Positions 41,565-51,048 of a DNA stretch of 64,000 nt are shown here, piece by piece. The notes under the pieces are model-generated. The model was not told where the DNA came from. It did not search any database and saw only the letters and a list, made by a program, of their open reading frames with translations. This DNA is from JALZAQ01 sp038253885 (GTDB lineage Bacteria; Gemmatimonadota; Gemmatimonadetes; Gemmatimonadales; Gemmatimonadaceae). The stretch spans positions 1 through 64,000 of the forward strand of contig JBBSGP010000009.1 in assembly GCA_038253885.1 (NCBI GenBank). Reading direction: 5' to 3'. Positions within the stretch are counted from its first letter, which is position 1, and each line of letters begins with the position of its first letter. Position numbers and translations under genes: made by a program.

Positions 41565-42494
41565 ATGCGCGTCATCCAGGGCGCGGCCGCCGTCGCGGCC
41601 GCGCTCGTCGCCATCGTGCTATTGCCGTCGGTCGCCCATGCCTGGACGCCGGGAACGCACATCTTTCTCGGCGAGGCGGTGCTGCGCTCCCTCTCGCTCC
41701 TGCCACCGCGGGTCGCCGAGCTGCTGGCCGCCTTTCCCCTGGATTTCCTCTACGGCTCGATCGCGGCCGACACGAGCATCGCCAAGAAATACGCCCCGGC
41801 CGGCCGGCACTGCCACTCCTGGAACGTCGGCCTGGAAATCCTGGAGCGCGCCGACGACGACCCCCTGCGCGCCTTCAGCCTCGGGTATCTGGCCCATCTG
41901 GCGGCCGACACGGTCGCGCACAACTGGTTCGTTCCCCGCTACCTGCTGATCGCCTCCCGTACCAGCGGTCTCGGGCACAGCTACTGGGAGAGCCGCTTCG
42001 AGACCCACCTCGGACAGGGAGTCAGCAGCCGGGCGCGTGAGGTCATTCTCCGCGACCACGGCCGTGCCGATGGCCATCTCGACCGTATCCTCAGCCCGAC
42101 GATCTTCAGCACGTCCACGAACCGGCGGATCTTTCGCGGCATGGTGTACGTGCTCGACAACGAGTCGTGGCAGAAGATCTTCCAGCTCGCGGCCGAGAAT
42201 AGCCGGTGGGATCTCACCGACCCGGAGGTGGGTCGATACCTCGAGCGGTCGTACGAGTACGTGATCGACCTGCTTCGACGGGTCCACGAGTCGGAGCCGT
42301 TCGCGCTCGATCCGTCGGGGATTGAGGCGCTGGGGCTTGCCACCCGCACGCGGCGAGAAGCGCGCCGGAGCGGTCTCGATTATCGCATCGCCGAAGAAGC
42401 GGCGCGTCACTTCTCCCTTCCCCCCACTTCGCTCAACTTCGCGGCGTCGCTGGCCGAGCCGATCTACGCGCCGGAGCGCTCCGAGAGCAGCTGA
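41565..42494 (+). CDS. zinc-dependent phospholipase C-like exported protein
   Basis: A 309-aa protein with a signal peptide (cleavage after VAHA), so the mature chain begins with Trp27, the residue that caps the zinc site in PLC/alpha-toxin enzymes. Helical motifs with the metal-binding residues follow: WTPGTHIFLGE, RHCHSWNVGLEIL, GYLAHLAADTVAHNWFVPRY and GHSYWESRFE. Probably a secreted or periplasmic lipase of the Zn_dep_PLPC type; the substrate is not known. The 3' end overlaps gatB by 31 bp. Confidence 0.82.
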   Translation: MRVIQGAAAVAAALVAIVLLPSVAHAWTPGTHIFLGEAVLRSLSLLPPRVAELLAAFPLDFLYGSIAADTSIAKKYAPAGRHCHSWNVGLEILERADDDPLRAFSLGYLAHLAADTVAHNWFVPRYLLIASRTSGLGHSYWESRFETHLGQGVSSRAREVILRDHGRADGHLDRILSPTIFSTSTNRRIFRGMVYVLDNESWQKIFQLAAENSRWDLTDPEVGRYLERSYEYVIDLLRRVHESEPFALDPSGIEALGLATRTRREARRSGLDYRIAEEAARHFSLPPTSLNFAASLAEPIYAPERSESS

Positions 42495-43939
42495 TTCACA
42501 CGCCGCGGATCGGCGCTGCCCCGCGATCTCTTCATCACCAGACCGACAAGCACGCCGAGGAGCTTTGTCTCGCCGGCGCGAAAGCGGGCTGCCTCGGTCG
42601 GATTCTCGGCGAGCACTTCGTCCACCCAGCGCGCGAGCTGGTCGCGATCGCCGACCTGCAAGAGTCCCTCGCGCTCGGCCACCTGCTCCGGACGATCGCC
42701 GGTCCGGGACATGATGGCAAAGATCCTCTTCGCCGCGGAATGGCTGACCAGGTCGTCGCGCACCAGATCGAGGAGCCTCGCGAGGTCCTGCGGGCGGATC
42801 CGAAACTCCCGGATGCCGATCCCGAGGGACTTCACTTCCTTCAGCACCTCTCCCATCACCCAGTTCGCCGCCGCCTTGGCATCCCCGTGAGCGCTCGCCA
42901 CGCTCTCGAAGTAGTCGGCGAGCCGCGGACTGGCGGTGAGGAGCTCGATGTCATAGGCGCTCAGCTGGTAAGTCGAGGCGAAGCGCTGGCGCTTGCCGGC
43001 CGGTAGCTCGGGCAGCGACTTCTCCTGGTGCGCGATCCACTCCGCCGTGAGCACCAGAGGCGGAAGGTCCGGCTCGGGAAAGTACCGGTAGTCATGGCTT
43101 CCCTCCTTTGTTCGGCTCGGCCGGACGTCTCCCCGCGCAGCGTCCCACAACAGCGTCTGTTGCACGACCGCTTGCCCGCGCTCGAGCAGCGCGGATTGGC
43201 GGCGGAACTCGGCTTCCAGCGCGCGCTCGACGCCGGTGAAGGAGTTCATGTTCTTCACCTCCGTCTTCGTGCCCAGTCGCGTCTCGCCGCGCTCGCGGAT
43301 GGAGATGTTCGCGTCAACTCGAAGGCTCCCCTCCTCCATGCTGACGTCGCTGACGTCCGCGTATTCGAGCAGCTGCCGGAGAACGCGCAGATAGGCGCCG
43401 GCTTCCACCGCCGAGCGCATGTCGGGCTCGCTCACGACCTCGATGAGGGGAACACCGGCGCGGTTGAGGTCGATCGCCGTCATCCCGCGATAGCGGTCGT
43501 GGATCGATTTGCCCGCATCCTCCTCCATGTGCACGCGGGTGATGCGAACCGAGATCGGAGTCTCATCAGCGCGCTCGCCGATGACGATGCACCCACCGGT
43601 GGCCAGCGGCTGATCGTACTGCGAGATCTGGTATCCCTTCGGCAGGTCCGGATAGAAATAGTTCTTGCGAGCGAACACTGAAATCGGGTGGACGGTGCAG
43701 CCGAGAGAGCGCGCCGCGCGAACGGCGAGCAGGACCGCCTGATGGTTGAGCACCGGCAGCGTGCCGGGAAGCGCCAGGCACACCGGGCATGTGTTGGCAT
43801 TCGGAGGTGCGCCGTACGCCGCGGAGCAACTGCAGAAGGCCTTGGTGCGCGTCCGGAGCTGGACGTGCACCTCGAGCCCGACGACCATCTCGTAGCGAGT
43901 GCCGAGCGCCTCGTCGGGCGCGCGCGTCGGGGCGCTCAC
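42464..43939 (-). CDS. gatB: Asp/Glu-tRNA amidotransferase subunit B
   Basis: The 491-aa GatB of GatCAB binds misacylated tRNA and activates it with ATP. Motifs: YEMVVGLEVHVQLRTRTKAFC, Cys-rich zinc site (FCSCSAAYGAPPNANTCPVC), FYPDLPKGYQISQYDQPL and EVKNMNSFTGVERALE, with a YqeY-like C-terminus. GTG 43939 overlaps the gatA stop. Confidence 0.97.
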   Translation of the reverse strand: MSAPTRAPDEALGTRYEMVVGLEVHVQLRTRTKAFCSCSAAYGAPPNANTCPVCLALPGTLPVLNHQAVLLAVRAARSLGCTVHPISVFARKNYFYPDLPKGYQISQYDQPLATGGCIVIGERADETPISVRITRVHMEEDAGKSIHDRYRGMTAIDLNRAGVPLIEVVSEPDMRSAVEAGAYLRVLRQLLEYADVSDVSMEEGSLRVDANISIRERGETRLGTKTEVKNMNSFTGVERALEAEFRRQSALLERGQAVVQQTLLWDAARGDVRPSRTKEGSHDYRYFPEPDLPPLVLTAEWIAHQEKSLPELPAGKRQRFASTYQLSAYDIELLTASPRLADYFESVASAHGDAKAAANWVMGEVLKEVKSLGIGIREFRIRPQDLARLLDLVRDDLVSHSAAKRIFAIMSRTGDRPEQVAEREGLLQVGDRDQLARWVDEVLAENPTEAARFRAGETKLLGVLVGLVMKRSRGSADPRRVNQLLSERSGA

Positions 43940-45351
43940 CGATGCGCCTCCTCGCCGAGGGACCGCTCGAGCGCGAACGCGGCCCGGAACATCACGTCCT
44001 CCTCGAAGTGGGGCGCGATGATCTGGCCACCCACCGGAAGCCCGTCGACGCGGCCGATCGGCAGCGACATGGCCGGCACGCCGGCGAGATTGGCCGTGGC
44101 GGTGAAGATGTCGTTCAGGTACATGGCGTACGGATCGCTGGTCTTGGCGCCAAGCTCGAAGGCCGTCGTCGGCGCTGTCGGTGTGAAGATGACGTCCACT
44201 CCGGACGCGAACGCCGTTCGAAAATCCTGGGCGATCAACGTGCGGACCGCCTGAGCTTTCCGGTAGTAGGCGTCGTAGTATCCCGCGGACAGCACGTACG
44301 TCCCAAGGAGGATGCGACGCGTCACCTCGGCGCCGAACCCTCGCGTGCGGGTGGCTTCGTACATGGCGCGGAGCCCGTCCCCTTCGAGCCGCAGCCCGTA
44401 CCGCACGCCATCGAAGCGGGCGAGGTTCGACGAGGCTTCAGCGGGCGCGATGATGTAGTAGACCGGAATGGCGAGGTCGGTGTGCGCCAGCGAGATGTCG
44501 CGCACCTCGGCACCGAGGGCCCGAAAGCGATCGAGCGCCGCGTCGCAGCGGGCACGAATGCGACGGTCGAGCGCGGGCGGGAAGTATTCAGCCGGCTTCC
44601 CCACCACCATGCCGGCCAGCGGCTGGCTCGCGCTGCCGCCCTGGGGGGCGGAGTCGCGATAGCGCGGCACCTGGTTCTCGGCCGCCGTCGAGTCGAGCGG
44701 GTCCGCTCCGGCGATCACCTCGAGTACGCCAGCCGCGTCTGCCACGCTGGCGCCGAACACTCCGATCTGATCCAGCGAGGAGGCGAAAGCGACGAGACCG
44801 TACCGGCTCACGCGGCCGTAGGTCGGCTTCACACCGACCACACCGCAGAAAGACGCGGGCTGCCGCACCGATCCGCCGGTCTCCGAGCCGAGGGCGGCCC
44901 TCGCGATGCCGGCGGCAACGACAGCGGCAGATCCGCCGGAGGAGCCGCCGGGCACGCGCGTCGTGTCCAGTGGATTGCGCGCCGGGCCATACGCGCTGTG
45001 CTCGGTGGAGGATCCCATCCCGAACTCGTCGCAGTTGGTCTTGGCGATGACCACCGCGCCGGCCTCGCGCAGCCGCCGCACCGCTGTCGCCTCGTAGGGG
45101 CTGACGTAGCCTTCCAGGATACGCGAGCCGCAGGTCGTCGGGAGATCGAGCGTGGCGATGTTGTCCTTCACCGCGATCGCCGCGCTGGCGAGGGGGCCAG
45201 CGGGATCGAGCGCTCGGCCGGGCGTCTCGTCGCGGAGGAGCTTGAGCGTGCGCTCGCGATCGCTCCACAGCACGATATTGAGATGGTCAGCACCCGCGCC
45301 CACGGCATCCATTCTCGCGAACGCACGGCCGACCTCTCGCTCGACGCTCAC
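43936..45351 (-). CDS. gatA: Asp/Glu-tRNA amidotransferase subunit A
   Basis: The 471-aa amidase subunit releases ammonia from glutamine. It has the amidase signature triad: Lys in AIAVKDNIATLDLPTTCGS, the Ser pair in VPGGSSGGSAAVVAAG and the GSETGGSVRQPASFCGVVG block. GTG 45351 overlaps the gatC stop as GTGA. The longer frame to 45693 is a shadow of gatC. Confidence 0.97.
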   Translation of the reverse strand: MSVEREVGRAFARMDAVGAGADHLNIVLWSDRERTLKLLRDETPGRALDPAGPLASAAIAVKDNIATLDLPTTCGSRILEGYVSPYEATAVRRLREAGAVVIAKTNCDEFGMGSSTEHSAYGPARNPLDTTRVPGGSSGGSAAVVAAGIARAALGSETGGSVRQPASFCGVVGVKPTYGRVSRYGLVAFASSLDQIGVFGASVADAAGVLEVIAGADPLDSTAAENQVPRYRDSAPQGGSASQPLAGMVVGKPAEYFPPALDRRIRARCDAALDRFRALGAEVRDISLAHTDLAIPVYYIIAPAEASSNLARFDGVRYGLRLEGDGLRAMYEATRTRGFGAEVTRRILLGTYVLSAGYYDAYYRKAQAVRTLIAQDFRTAFASGVDVIFTPTAPTTAFELGAKTSDPYAMYLNDIFTATANLAGVPAMSLPIGRVDGLPVGGQIIAPHFEEDVMFRAAFALERSLGEEAHR

Positions 45352-45656
45352 GCCTCCTCCGGATCCCCGTGAGTGTCCAGTCGCGGGACCAGGAAGAAGC
45401 CATCCTGCATCCGGGGCGCGAACTCGTCGCGAGATCGCAGCAACGGGAGCGGCAGTCCGCCATCGTCCCTCAGTGGACAGGGGGCATCCCCCACCCCCGC
45501 GGCCAGCGACACACCTTCGGTCTTGACCGCCGACAGGACATCCATGTGTCCGAGGATGCCGTTCAGCTGAGCGACGAGCTGTGGAATCTGATCCTCCGGC
45601 AGCGCCAGTCGCGCCAGAGACGCGATGTGCACGACGTCCTCGCGATGGACCGCCAT
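45348..45656 (-). CDS. gatC: Asp/Glu-tRNA amidotransferase subunit C
   Basis: The 102-aa stabilising subunit of GatCAB, with VVHIASLARLALPEDQIPQL, LNGILGHMDVLSAVKTEGV and LRDDGGLPLP. ATG 45656 shares its A with the pcrA stop (TGATG). It forms a gatC-gatA-gatB run downstream of pcrA. Confidence 0.93.
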   Translation of the reverse strand: MAVHREDVVHIASLARLALPEDQIPQLVAQLNGILGHMDVLSAVKTEGVSLAAGVGDAPCPLRDDGGLPLPLLRSRDEFAPRMQDGFFLVPRLDTHGDPEEA

Positions 45657-47926
45657 CACTCGAATCCGCGCTGCAGACCGGCATACGCGACAACGAGCCG
45701 CTTGCGACCGATGCTCTCGTCGTCGAAGTCGACCGTCACCTTCAGGTCGCGCCCTGTGCCTCCGAGCTCGACGACCGTGCCGGACCCGAACCGGGCGTGT
45801 CGCACCCGCTCGCCTTTCACGAAGCGTGGTGCATCCTGCGATGCGTCCTCATCGGGATCGGAGGCGAAACCGGAGCGGGTCACCGGCCGGCCGGGTCGTC
45901 GCGCGGACGGCGACTGGGGCATCACCCCGCGGCCGGTTGCGCGAAGCCGCAGCGTCGCGCGCTCCTCGAGCATGCCCGGTGGCACGGTCGCCAGGAAGCT
46001 GGACGGAATGGACGGCATCGTCTCACCGTTGCGCCGCCGGCTGCGCGCATGGGTCAGATAGAGCTTTCGCTCGGCCCGTGTGATCCCGACGTAGAAGAGA
46101 CGGCGCTCCTCCTCGAGCAACTCCGGCTCGTCGTGGGCGCGGCTCAGCGGAAAGAGCCCCTCTTCGAGGCCGGTGATGAAGACGACCGGAAACTCGAGCC
46201 CTTTCGCGTTGTGGAGTGTCATGAGCAGCACGGCATCCGCGGCCGGGTCGTCGCGGTCGATGTCCGCGATCAGCGATGCCCTCTGCAGGAAGTGGTCGAG
46301 CGGTGTGAGGCCGAGCTCACCCCCTTCGTCGGCGACCGTCTCTTCGGCGCCGGCGATGAGCTCGCGGACGTTGTCGAGTCGGTCAGCACCGTCTGGCTCC
46401 TTCCGAAGATCAGCGGCGTACCCGATCTCCTCGACCAGATCGCGGAGCAGCTCGTCCACCGACAGCTCGACGGCGCGGGCGCGATAGCGATGCACGAGCG
46501 AGGAGAAATCAGCCAGCGCCTGGCGTGCTGCGGAACGGAGCGACTCCAACCGCTCCGGCCGGGAGGCGACATCGAGCAGCGACATCCCGGCCGCTCGCGC
46601 GACGTCGCCGAGCTGCTCGAGTGTCGCCTCGCCCAGCCCGCGGCGGGGCACCCCGATGGCACGCAGGAAAGCCTGGTCGTCGGCGGGGTTGGCGATGAGC
46701 TTGAGATAGCTCATCAGGTCGCGGATCTCGCGCCGGTCGTAGAACCGCACTGCTCCGATGATGCGATACGGCAGGCCGTGCCGGCGCAGCGATTCCTCCA
46801 GCGCGCGGCTCTGCGAGTTCGTCCGGTAGAGGACCGCGATGTCGCGCAGCGTCAACTCGGGTTGGGCCGATCGCCTGCCGGCGATCTCCTCGGCCAGCCA
46901 CTCGGACTCATCGCGCTCATCGAGGCAGCCGGTGACCGTCACCCGCTCCCCACCCTGACGGGTAGGACGCAGCGTCTTACCCCTCCGCCCGACGTTGGCG
47001 CTGATGACGACGTTCGCCAGATCGAGAACCTGCGGTGTGGAGCGATAATTGTCCTCGAGGCGGACCACCCTCGCGGCCGGAAAATCCTTCTCGAAGTCGA
47101 GAATGTTCCGGATGTCGGCGCCCCGCCATCCGTAGATCGATTGATCGTCGTCACCGACGACGCAGACGTTCCCGTGCTCGCCGCCGAGCAGGGTGACGAG
47201 CTTGTATTGGGCCCGGTTGGTGTCCTGGTACTCGTCCACCAGGATGAACTGGAACCGGGCGCGGTAGTCGGCGAGCCGATCCGGACGATCCAGGAGCACT
47301 CGCACCGGCAGCACGAGGAGATCGTCGAAGTCCACCGCGTTCGCCTCGCGCAGCGCTGCATCGAACGGAGCATAGAGCTGCGCCGCCGCTTTGCTCATCG
47401 GGTCCATCGCCAGCGCAGCGTATTCCTCGGGACCGACGAGACCGTTCTTGGCATCGGAGATGGCCGCTCGCATGATCCGCGGACTCCACTGCTTGGTCGA
47501 GATCCGCAGCCGGTCCATCACCCGACGCATGACGGAGAGCGTGTCGTCCTCGTCGTAGATGGTGAACGCGGCGGTGCGTCCGACGGCTGGGGCCTCTCGC
47601 CGCAACATGCGCGCGCCGATGGAGTGAAAGGTGCCGATCCACATCCCGGCGGGCGTCTCCCCCAGCGCGCGCGCGACCCGCTCCCGCATCTCTCCCGCGG
47701 CCTTGTTGGTGAAGGTCACCGCGAGGATGTGCGCCGGATCCACCCCCTGCTGTTCGATGAGCCACGCGATGCGCGACGTCAGGACCCGCGTCTTCCCGGA
47801 GCCGGCACCGGCGAGGATGAGGAGCGGACCCTCGAAATGTTCGACCGCTTCGCGCTGCACGGGATTGAGGTGCGCAACCCGGCCGACATCGGCGGCGATC
47901 TCGGTGGTGGCGTGCGGCGCACTCAT
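45656..47926 (-). CDS. pcrA: UvrD/PcrA-type DNA helicase
   Basis: The 756-aa SF1 3'-5' helicase for DNA repair has all superfamily motifs: LNPVQREAV (Q motif), AGAGSGKTRVL (Walker A), VTFTNKAAGEM, VDEYQDTNRAQY (Walker B), GDDDQSIYGWRGA, LEDNYRST, LMTLHNAKGLEFPVVF and VGITRAERKLYL. The C-terminus (after about 690) is basic and ends in a Tudor-like VRHARFGSGTVVELGG. ATG 47926 overlaps the upstream kinase stop as ATGA. Confidence 0.96.
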   Translation of the reverse strand: MSAPHATTEIAADVGRVAHLNPVQREAVEHFEGPLLILAGAGSGKTRVLTSRIAWLIEQQGVDPAHILAVTFTNKAAGEMRERVARALGETPAGMWIGTFHSIGARMLRREAPAVGRTAAFTIYDEDDTLSVMRRVMDRLRISTKQWSPRIMRAAISDAKNGLVGPEEYAALAMDPMSKAAAQLYAPFDAALREANAVDFDDLLVLPVRVLLDRPDRLADYRARFQFILVDEYQDTNRAQYKLVTLLGGEHGNVCVVGDDDQSIYGWRGADIRNILDFEKDFPAARVVRLEDNYRSTPQVLDLANVVISANVGRRGKTLRPTRQGGERVTVTGCLDERDESEWLAEEIAGRRSAQPELTLRDIAVLYRTNSQSRALEESLRRHGLPYRIIGAVRFYDRREIRDLMSYLKLIANPADDQAFLRAIGVPRRGLGEATLEQLGDVARAAGMSLLDVASRPERLESLRSAARQALADFSSLVHRYRARAVELSVDELLRDLVEEIGYAADLRKEPDGADRLDNVRELIAGAEETVADEGGELGLTPLDHFLQRASLIADIDRDDPAADAVLLMTLHNAKGLEFPVVFITGLEEGLFPLSRAHDEPELLEEERRLFYVGITRAERKLYLTHARSRRRNGETMPSIPSSFLATVPPGMLEERATLRLRATGRGVMPQSPSARRPGRPVTRSGFASDPDEDASQDAPRFVKGERVRHARFGSGTVVELGGTGRDLKVTVDFDDESIGRKRLVVAYAGLQRGFE

Positions 47927-49068
47927 CCCGGAAGTATAACGTCGAAGGTGGCGCCCCGGTCGGTGGGTGCCAGCGTCAGCGTCCCGCGGTGTGCTTCCTC
48001 GATGATCCGGCGCGCGAGCGACAGGCCGATGCCCCATCCGGCTTCCTTGGTGGAGAAGCCGGCATCGAAGATGCGGGCGCGGAGCTCGCGTGGGATTCCC
48101 GGCCCGTCATCGGCGACGCGCAGACGAACCCGCCCGTGATCCAGCCGGTGCGCCGATACGACAACGCGTCCCCCGCGCCCGGCCAGCGCATCCACGGCGT
48201 TCTTCACCAGTGCCTCGAGAGCCCATTCGAGGAGGACGGGATCTCCCTGTACCATGAGAGGTCCGTCACCGAACTCTCCCTGAACGGCGACGCGATGCGC
48301 GAGCGTCGGAACGCGCGCCGCGAAGTAGCGGACGATACCCTCCGCCAGGGCCCGGACGTCGACGTCGTCGTGACGCGCCGGCCGCCCGATGCGCTCGAAG
48401 CGGTGCGCGACCCGCTCGAGCCGGTCGAGATCGGCCTGCATGTGCGTCACCGCGGTGGCGACGATGGGCTCCTCGCTGCCCTCCTGCAGCAATGCTATCC
48501 ATCCGCTCAGGCTGGACAGCGGCGTCGCGAGCTGGTGCGCCGACTCACGGGCCATCCCCGCCCAGACCCGCTCCTGATCGGCGCGGCTGTACGTGCGAAG
48601 CAATAGAAAGGACGCGCCGAGGACGAGGGCGAGGAGGACGGCTTCGAGGGCGGGAATGACGCGCATGCTGGTGACGAGCCGGCTGTCGCCATAGTGAACA
48701 GTGCCGACCTCCTCCTCCGGGACGGGCGCATTGTGCCGGTCGAGCTCCGTCACGTAGGCCCGGACGCGTGGATCGGTGAGCGGCGCGTCGAAAGGCAGGT
48801 TGGCGGCGGCTGTCGGGCGCCCCTCGGCGTCGGTCACGATCACGGGCACGCCCAGCTCGCGGATGTGCGAGGAGAGATCGAGCAGAGCGGCATTGCCGGC
48901 GTCCTGGCTGGTGTCGCTCAGGGCGCGGAAGACCCGGGCGTACATGCGCCCGTTCCGGGCGGCGTCGGCGCGCAGCTCGCGGACCACTCGCTGGGTGTAG
49001 ACGATGTAGGAGCCCAGAACGAAAGCCACCGCCATCCCCAGCGCGATCACGGGTGCGCCACGGCGCAT
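47923..49068 (-). CDS. membrane sensor histidine kinase
   Basis: The 381-aa protein has TM1 at about 6-25, an extracytoplasmic sensor domain (about 26-138), TM2 at about 139-158, HisKA with the H-box ARESAHQLATPLSSL (His178), N-box ALEALVKNAVDAL, DDGPGIPRELRARIF and WGIGLSLARRIIEE. No adjacent cognate regulator is on this strand; a CheY-like regulator lies on the other side of serS at 51.4 kb, but that pairing is speculative. ATG 49068. Confidence 0.9.
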   Translation of the reverse strand: MRRGAPVIALGMAVAFVLGSYIVYTQRVVRELRADAARNGRMYARVFRALSDTSQDAGNAALLDLSSHIRELGVPVIVTDAEGRPTAAANLPFDAPLTDPRVRAYVTELDRHNAPVPEEEVGTVHYGDSRLVTSMRVIPALEAVLLALVLGASFLLLRTYSRADQERVWAGMARESAHQLATPLSSLSGWIALLQEGSEEPIVATAVTHMQADLDRLERVAHRFERIGRPARHDDVDVRALAEGIVRYFAARVPTLAHRVAVQGEFGDGPLMVQGDPVLLEWALEALVKNAVDALAGRGGRVVVSAHRLDHGRVRLRVADDGPGIPRELRARIFDAGFSTKEAGWGIGLSLARRIIEEAHRGTLTLAPTDRGATFDVILPG

Positions 49069-49071
49069 CCG

Positions 49072-50346
49072 TCAGCCGAGTCTGTCCGTGCCGAGATACG
49101 GCCGGAGCGCTTCGGGCACGGTCACGCTGCCATCCGGACGCTGGTGGTGCTCCAGGATGGCGATGATGGTGCGCGGGAAAGCGAGCGCCGAGGCATTGAG
49201 CGTGTGAATCAACCGCGGCTTCTCGCCGGGCGCGGGACGGTACCGGATGTTCGCGCGTCGCGCCTGAAAATCGGTGAACACACTGGCCGATGAGACCTCC
49301 AGCCACTTGCCGACACCCGGCGCCCAGACCTCGAGATCGTATGTCTTGGCGCTCGCGAATCCGGTATCTCCGGCGGCGAGGAGCTTCACCCGGTAGGGGA
49401 GGGCCAGGCCACGCAGCGCCGCTTCGGCATGCCCGGTGAGCGTCTCGAGCTCCTCGGCCGAACTCTCCGGAGTCGCGTAGCGAACGAGCTCGACCTTGTC
49501 GAACTGATGGACGCGGATGAGACCGCGCGTGTCCTTTCCGTGGGCGCCGGCCTCACGGCGAAAACACGGAGTGTAGGCGACGAATCCCTTGGGCAGGATC
49601 GATGCGTCGAGTGTCTCGTCTCGGTAGAGGTTGGTGACGGGAACCTCGGCGGTGGGGATGAGATACCCATCGTCGTCGCGGAGCCGGTACATGTCCTCTT
49701 CGAACTTCGGGAGCTGTCCCGTCCCGGTCATTGTCGCTCGACTCGCGACGAACGGGACCCACACTTCCTCGTAGCCGTGCTCACGGATCTGCAGATCGAT
49801 CATGTACGACATGAGAGCGCGCACGAGCCGGGCACCCAGGGCGCGGAAGACGATGAAGCCGGAGCCCATGAGCTTGGCGCCGCGCGCGAGGTCGAGGATC
49901 CCGAGCCGCTCTCCCACCTCCCAGTGCGGAGCGACTCCGTCCACTGGCCGCGGCTGTCCCCAGCTGCGGACGATGACATTCGCGTCCTCGCCCCCCTCGG
50001 GTACGTTGGCGAGCGGAATGTTGGGCAGCTCGAGGAGCAGGCTTTCCAGCTCGAGCTCGATGGCGCCCAAGTCGATGTCCAGACGGGCGATCTCGTCGCC
50101 GACCGCGCGCGCCTCGGCGATCAGTTGATCCGCGTTCTCGCCGGCCTTGCGCTTCTGCGCGACTTGCTGGCTGGCGGCGTTGCGTCGTGCCTTGAGCGCC
50201 TCCACCGCCTGAATCACCTGGCGCCGCTGACGGTCGAGCGCCTCGGCGCGATCGATGGAGGATCCGAGCACGCCCAGGGCGCCGCGCCGCCGCATGCCCT
50301 CGCGCAGCGCGTCGAGATTCTCGCGCAGCAGCTTGAGGTCGTGCAC
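49072..50346 (-). CDS. serS: seryl-tRNA synthetase
   Basis: The 424-aa class II enzyme charges tRNA-Ser. It has an N-terminal coiled-coil arm (LRENLDALREGMRRR onward), motif 2 (TPCFRREAGAHGKDTRGLIR, FDKVELVR) and motif 3 (LNASALAFPRTIIAILEHHQ). GTG 50346 lies 1 nt after the stop of the upstream lipoprotein gene. The longer frame to 50436 is an artefact. Confidence 0.97.
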   Translation of the reverse strand: MHDLKLLRENLDALREGMRRRGALGVLGSSIDRAEALDRQRRQVIQAVEALKARRNAASQQVAQKRKAGENADQLIAEARAVGDEIARLDIDLGAIELELESLLLELPNIPLANVPEGGEDANVIVRSWGQPRPVDGVAPHWEVGERLGILDLARGAKLMGSGFIVFRALGARLVRALMSYMIDLQIREHGYEEVWVPFVASRATMTGTGQLPKFEEDMYRLRDDDGYLIPTAEVPVTNLYRDETLDASILPKGFVAYTPCFRREAGAHGKDTRGLIRVHQFDKVELVRYATPESSAEELETLTGHAEAALRGLALPYRVKLLAAGDTGFASAKTYDLEVWAPGVGKWLEVSSASVFTDFQARRANIRYRPAPGEKPRLIHTLNASALAFPRTIIAILEHHQRPDGSVTVPEALRPYLGTDRLG

Positions 50347-50347
50347 G

Positions 50348-50908
50348 TCAGGACGTCGGAACGCCGGGCAGGAAAGAGCGGAAGCCGCAGTCGGGGTCCA
50401 CGCGCATGCGCAACCGGATCGTGCGCGCGGCCGCATCGATCGCCAGGATCTGGAGCTTGGAGTAGATGTAGGGATTCACCTCGAGGGCGCAGTTCACGTG
50501 CTGGCTGCGCACCAGCACGACGTCGCCAACCTGCGCGGTGACGCTCACACTGTCCACATATCCGTTCTCCGGCGCCTTGGTGATCGCCTCGAAGGAGAGT
50601 GCGCTTCTCTGAAGCCCGGTTCGCCCCACCGGACTCAGCAGGTTGGGCGGGTAGAGAACCACCCCAGCGCCGCCCGGCGCAAGGTCGAAGACGACGGTGG
50701 CGTTGGAGCCGGTCTCGAAGCGTACGGCCACCGGCCGGTGGCTCGAGTCGCTGTTCACCGCCACTGGCCGGCTGAGCGAGGTGTCGCGAAGCGCGTACAC
50801 CGTGAGCGTGTCCTCGACGACGATGAAGTTGGCCTTCACCCCGGTCGGATTGCCACAGGCCATCGCGGCCGCGACGCCGGCGAGCAGGAGAAAAAGTCTC
50901 GACGTCAT
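50348..50908 (-). CDS. hypothetical lipoprotein, 186 aa
   Basis: I do not recognise this protein. It has a lipoprotein signal peptide (MTSRLFLLLAGVAAAMAC, Cys18 as lipid anchor) and a beta-rich mature domain with two later cysteines (VNCALEVN and DPDCGFRSF) that may pair. Its own promoter lies upstream, divergent from the roadblock gene. It precedes serS with almost no gap. Confidence 0.7.
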   Translation of the reverse strand: MTSRLFLLLAGVAAAMACGNPTGVKANFIVVEDTLTVYALRDTSLSRPVAVNSDSSHRPVAVRFETGSNATVVFDLAPGGAGVVLYPPNLLSPVGRTGLQRSALSFEAITKAPENGYVDSVSVTAQVGDVVLVRSQHVNCALEVNPYIYSKLQILAIDAAARTIRLRMRVDPDCGFRSFLPGVPTS

Positions 50909-50949
50909 GACGTGGCGTGAGGGACGGCGGGGCGCAGGGTCGGGCGCGA

Positions 50950-50978
50950 AGAATACCGCTGCGTGAGGGAGACTTCAA
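50950..50978 (-). promoter_or_regulatory. promoter of the lipoprotein-serS transcript
   Basis: The minus strand has TTGAAG (50973-50978), a 17-bp spacer and TATTCT (50950-50955), about 40 bp upstream of the lipoprotein start, in a divergent intergenic region. Confidence 0.6.
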
Positions 50979-50992
50979 GCGATTGCGGTCGC

Positions 50993-51021
50993 TTGACTTC
51001 GCTTCGGACGCTTTCTAGCTT
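50993..51021 (+). promoter_or_regulatory. promoter of the roadblock-response regulator operon
   Basis: TTGACT (50993-50998), 17-bp spacer and TAGCTT (51016-51021), about 28 bp upstream of the TTG start at 51049. It is divergent from the lipoprotein promoter. Confidence 0.6.
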
Positions 51022-51048
51022 CGCTGAACCCGAGCCATCGGAGCGTGT

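Noticed and set aside
45581..48139. 852-codon plus-strand frame opposite pcrA
   Set aside because: pcrA carries all helicase motifs; the opposite frame has none and ends inside the kinase gene region.
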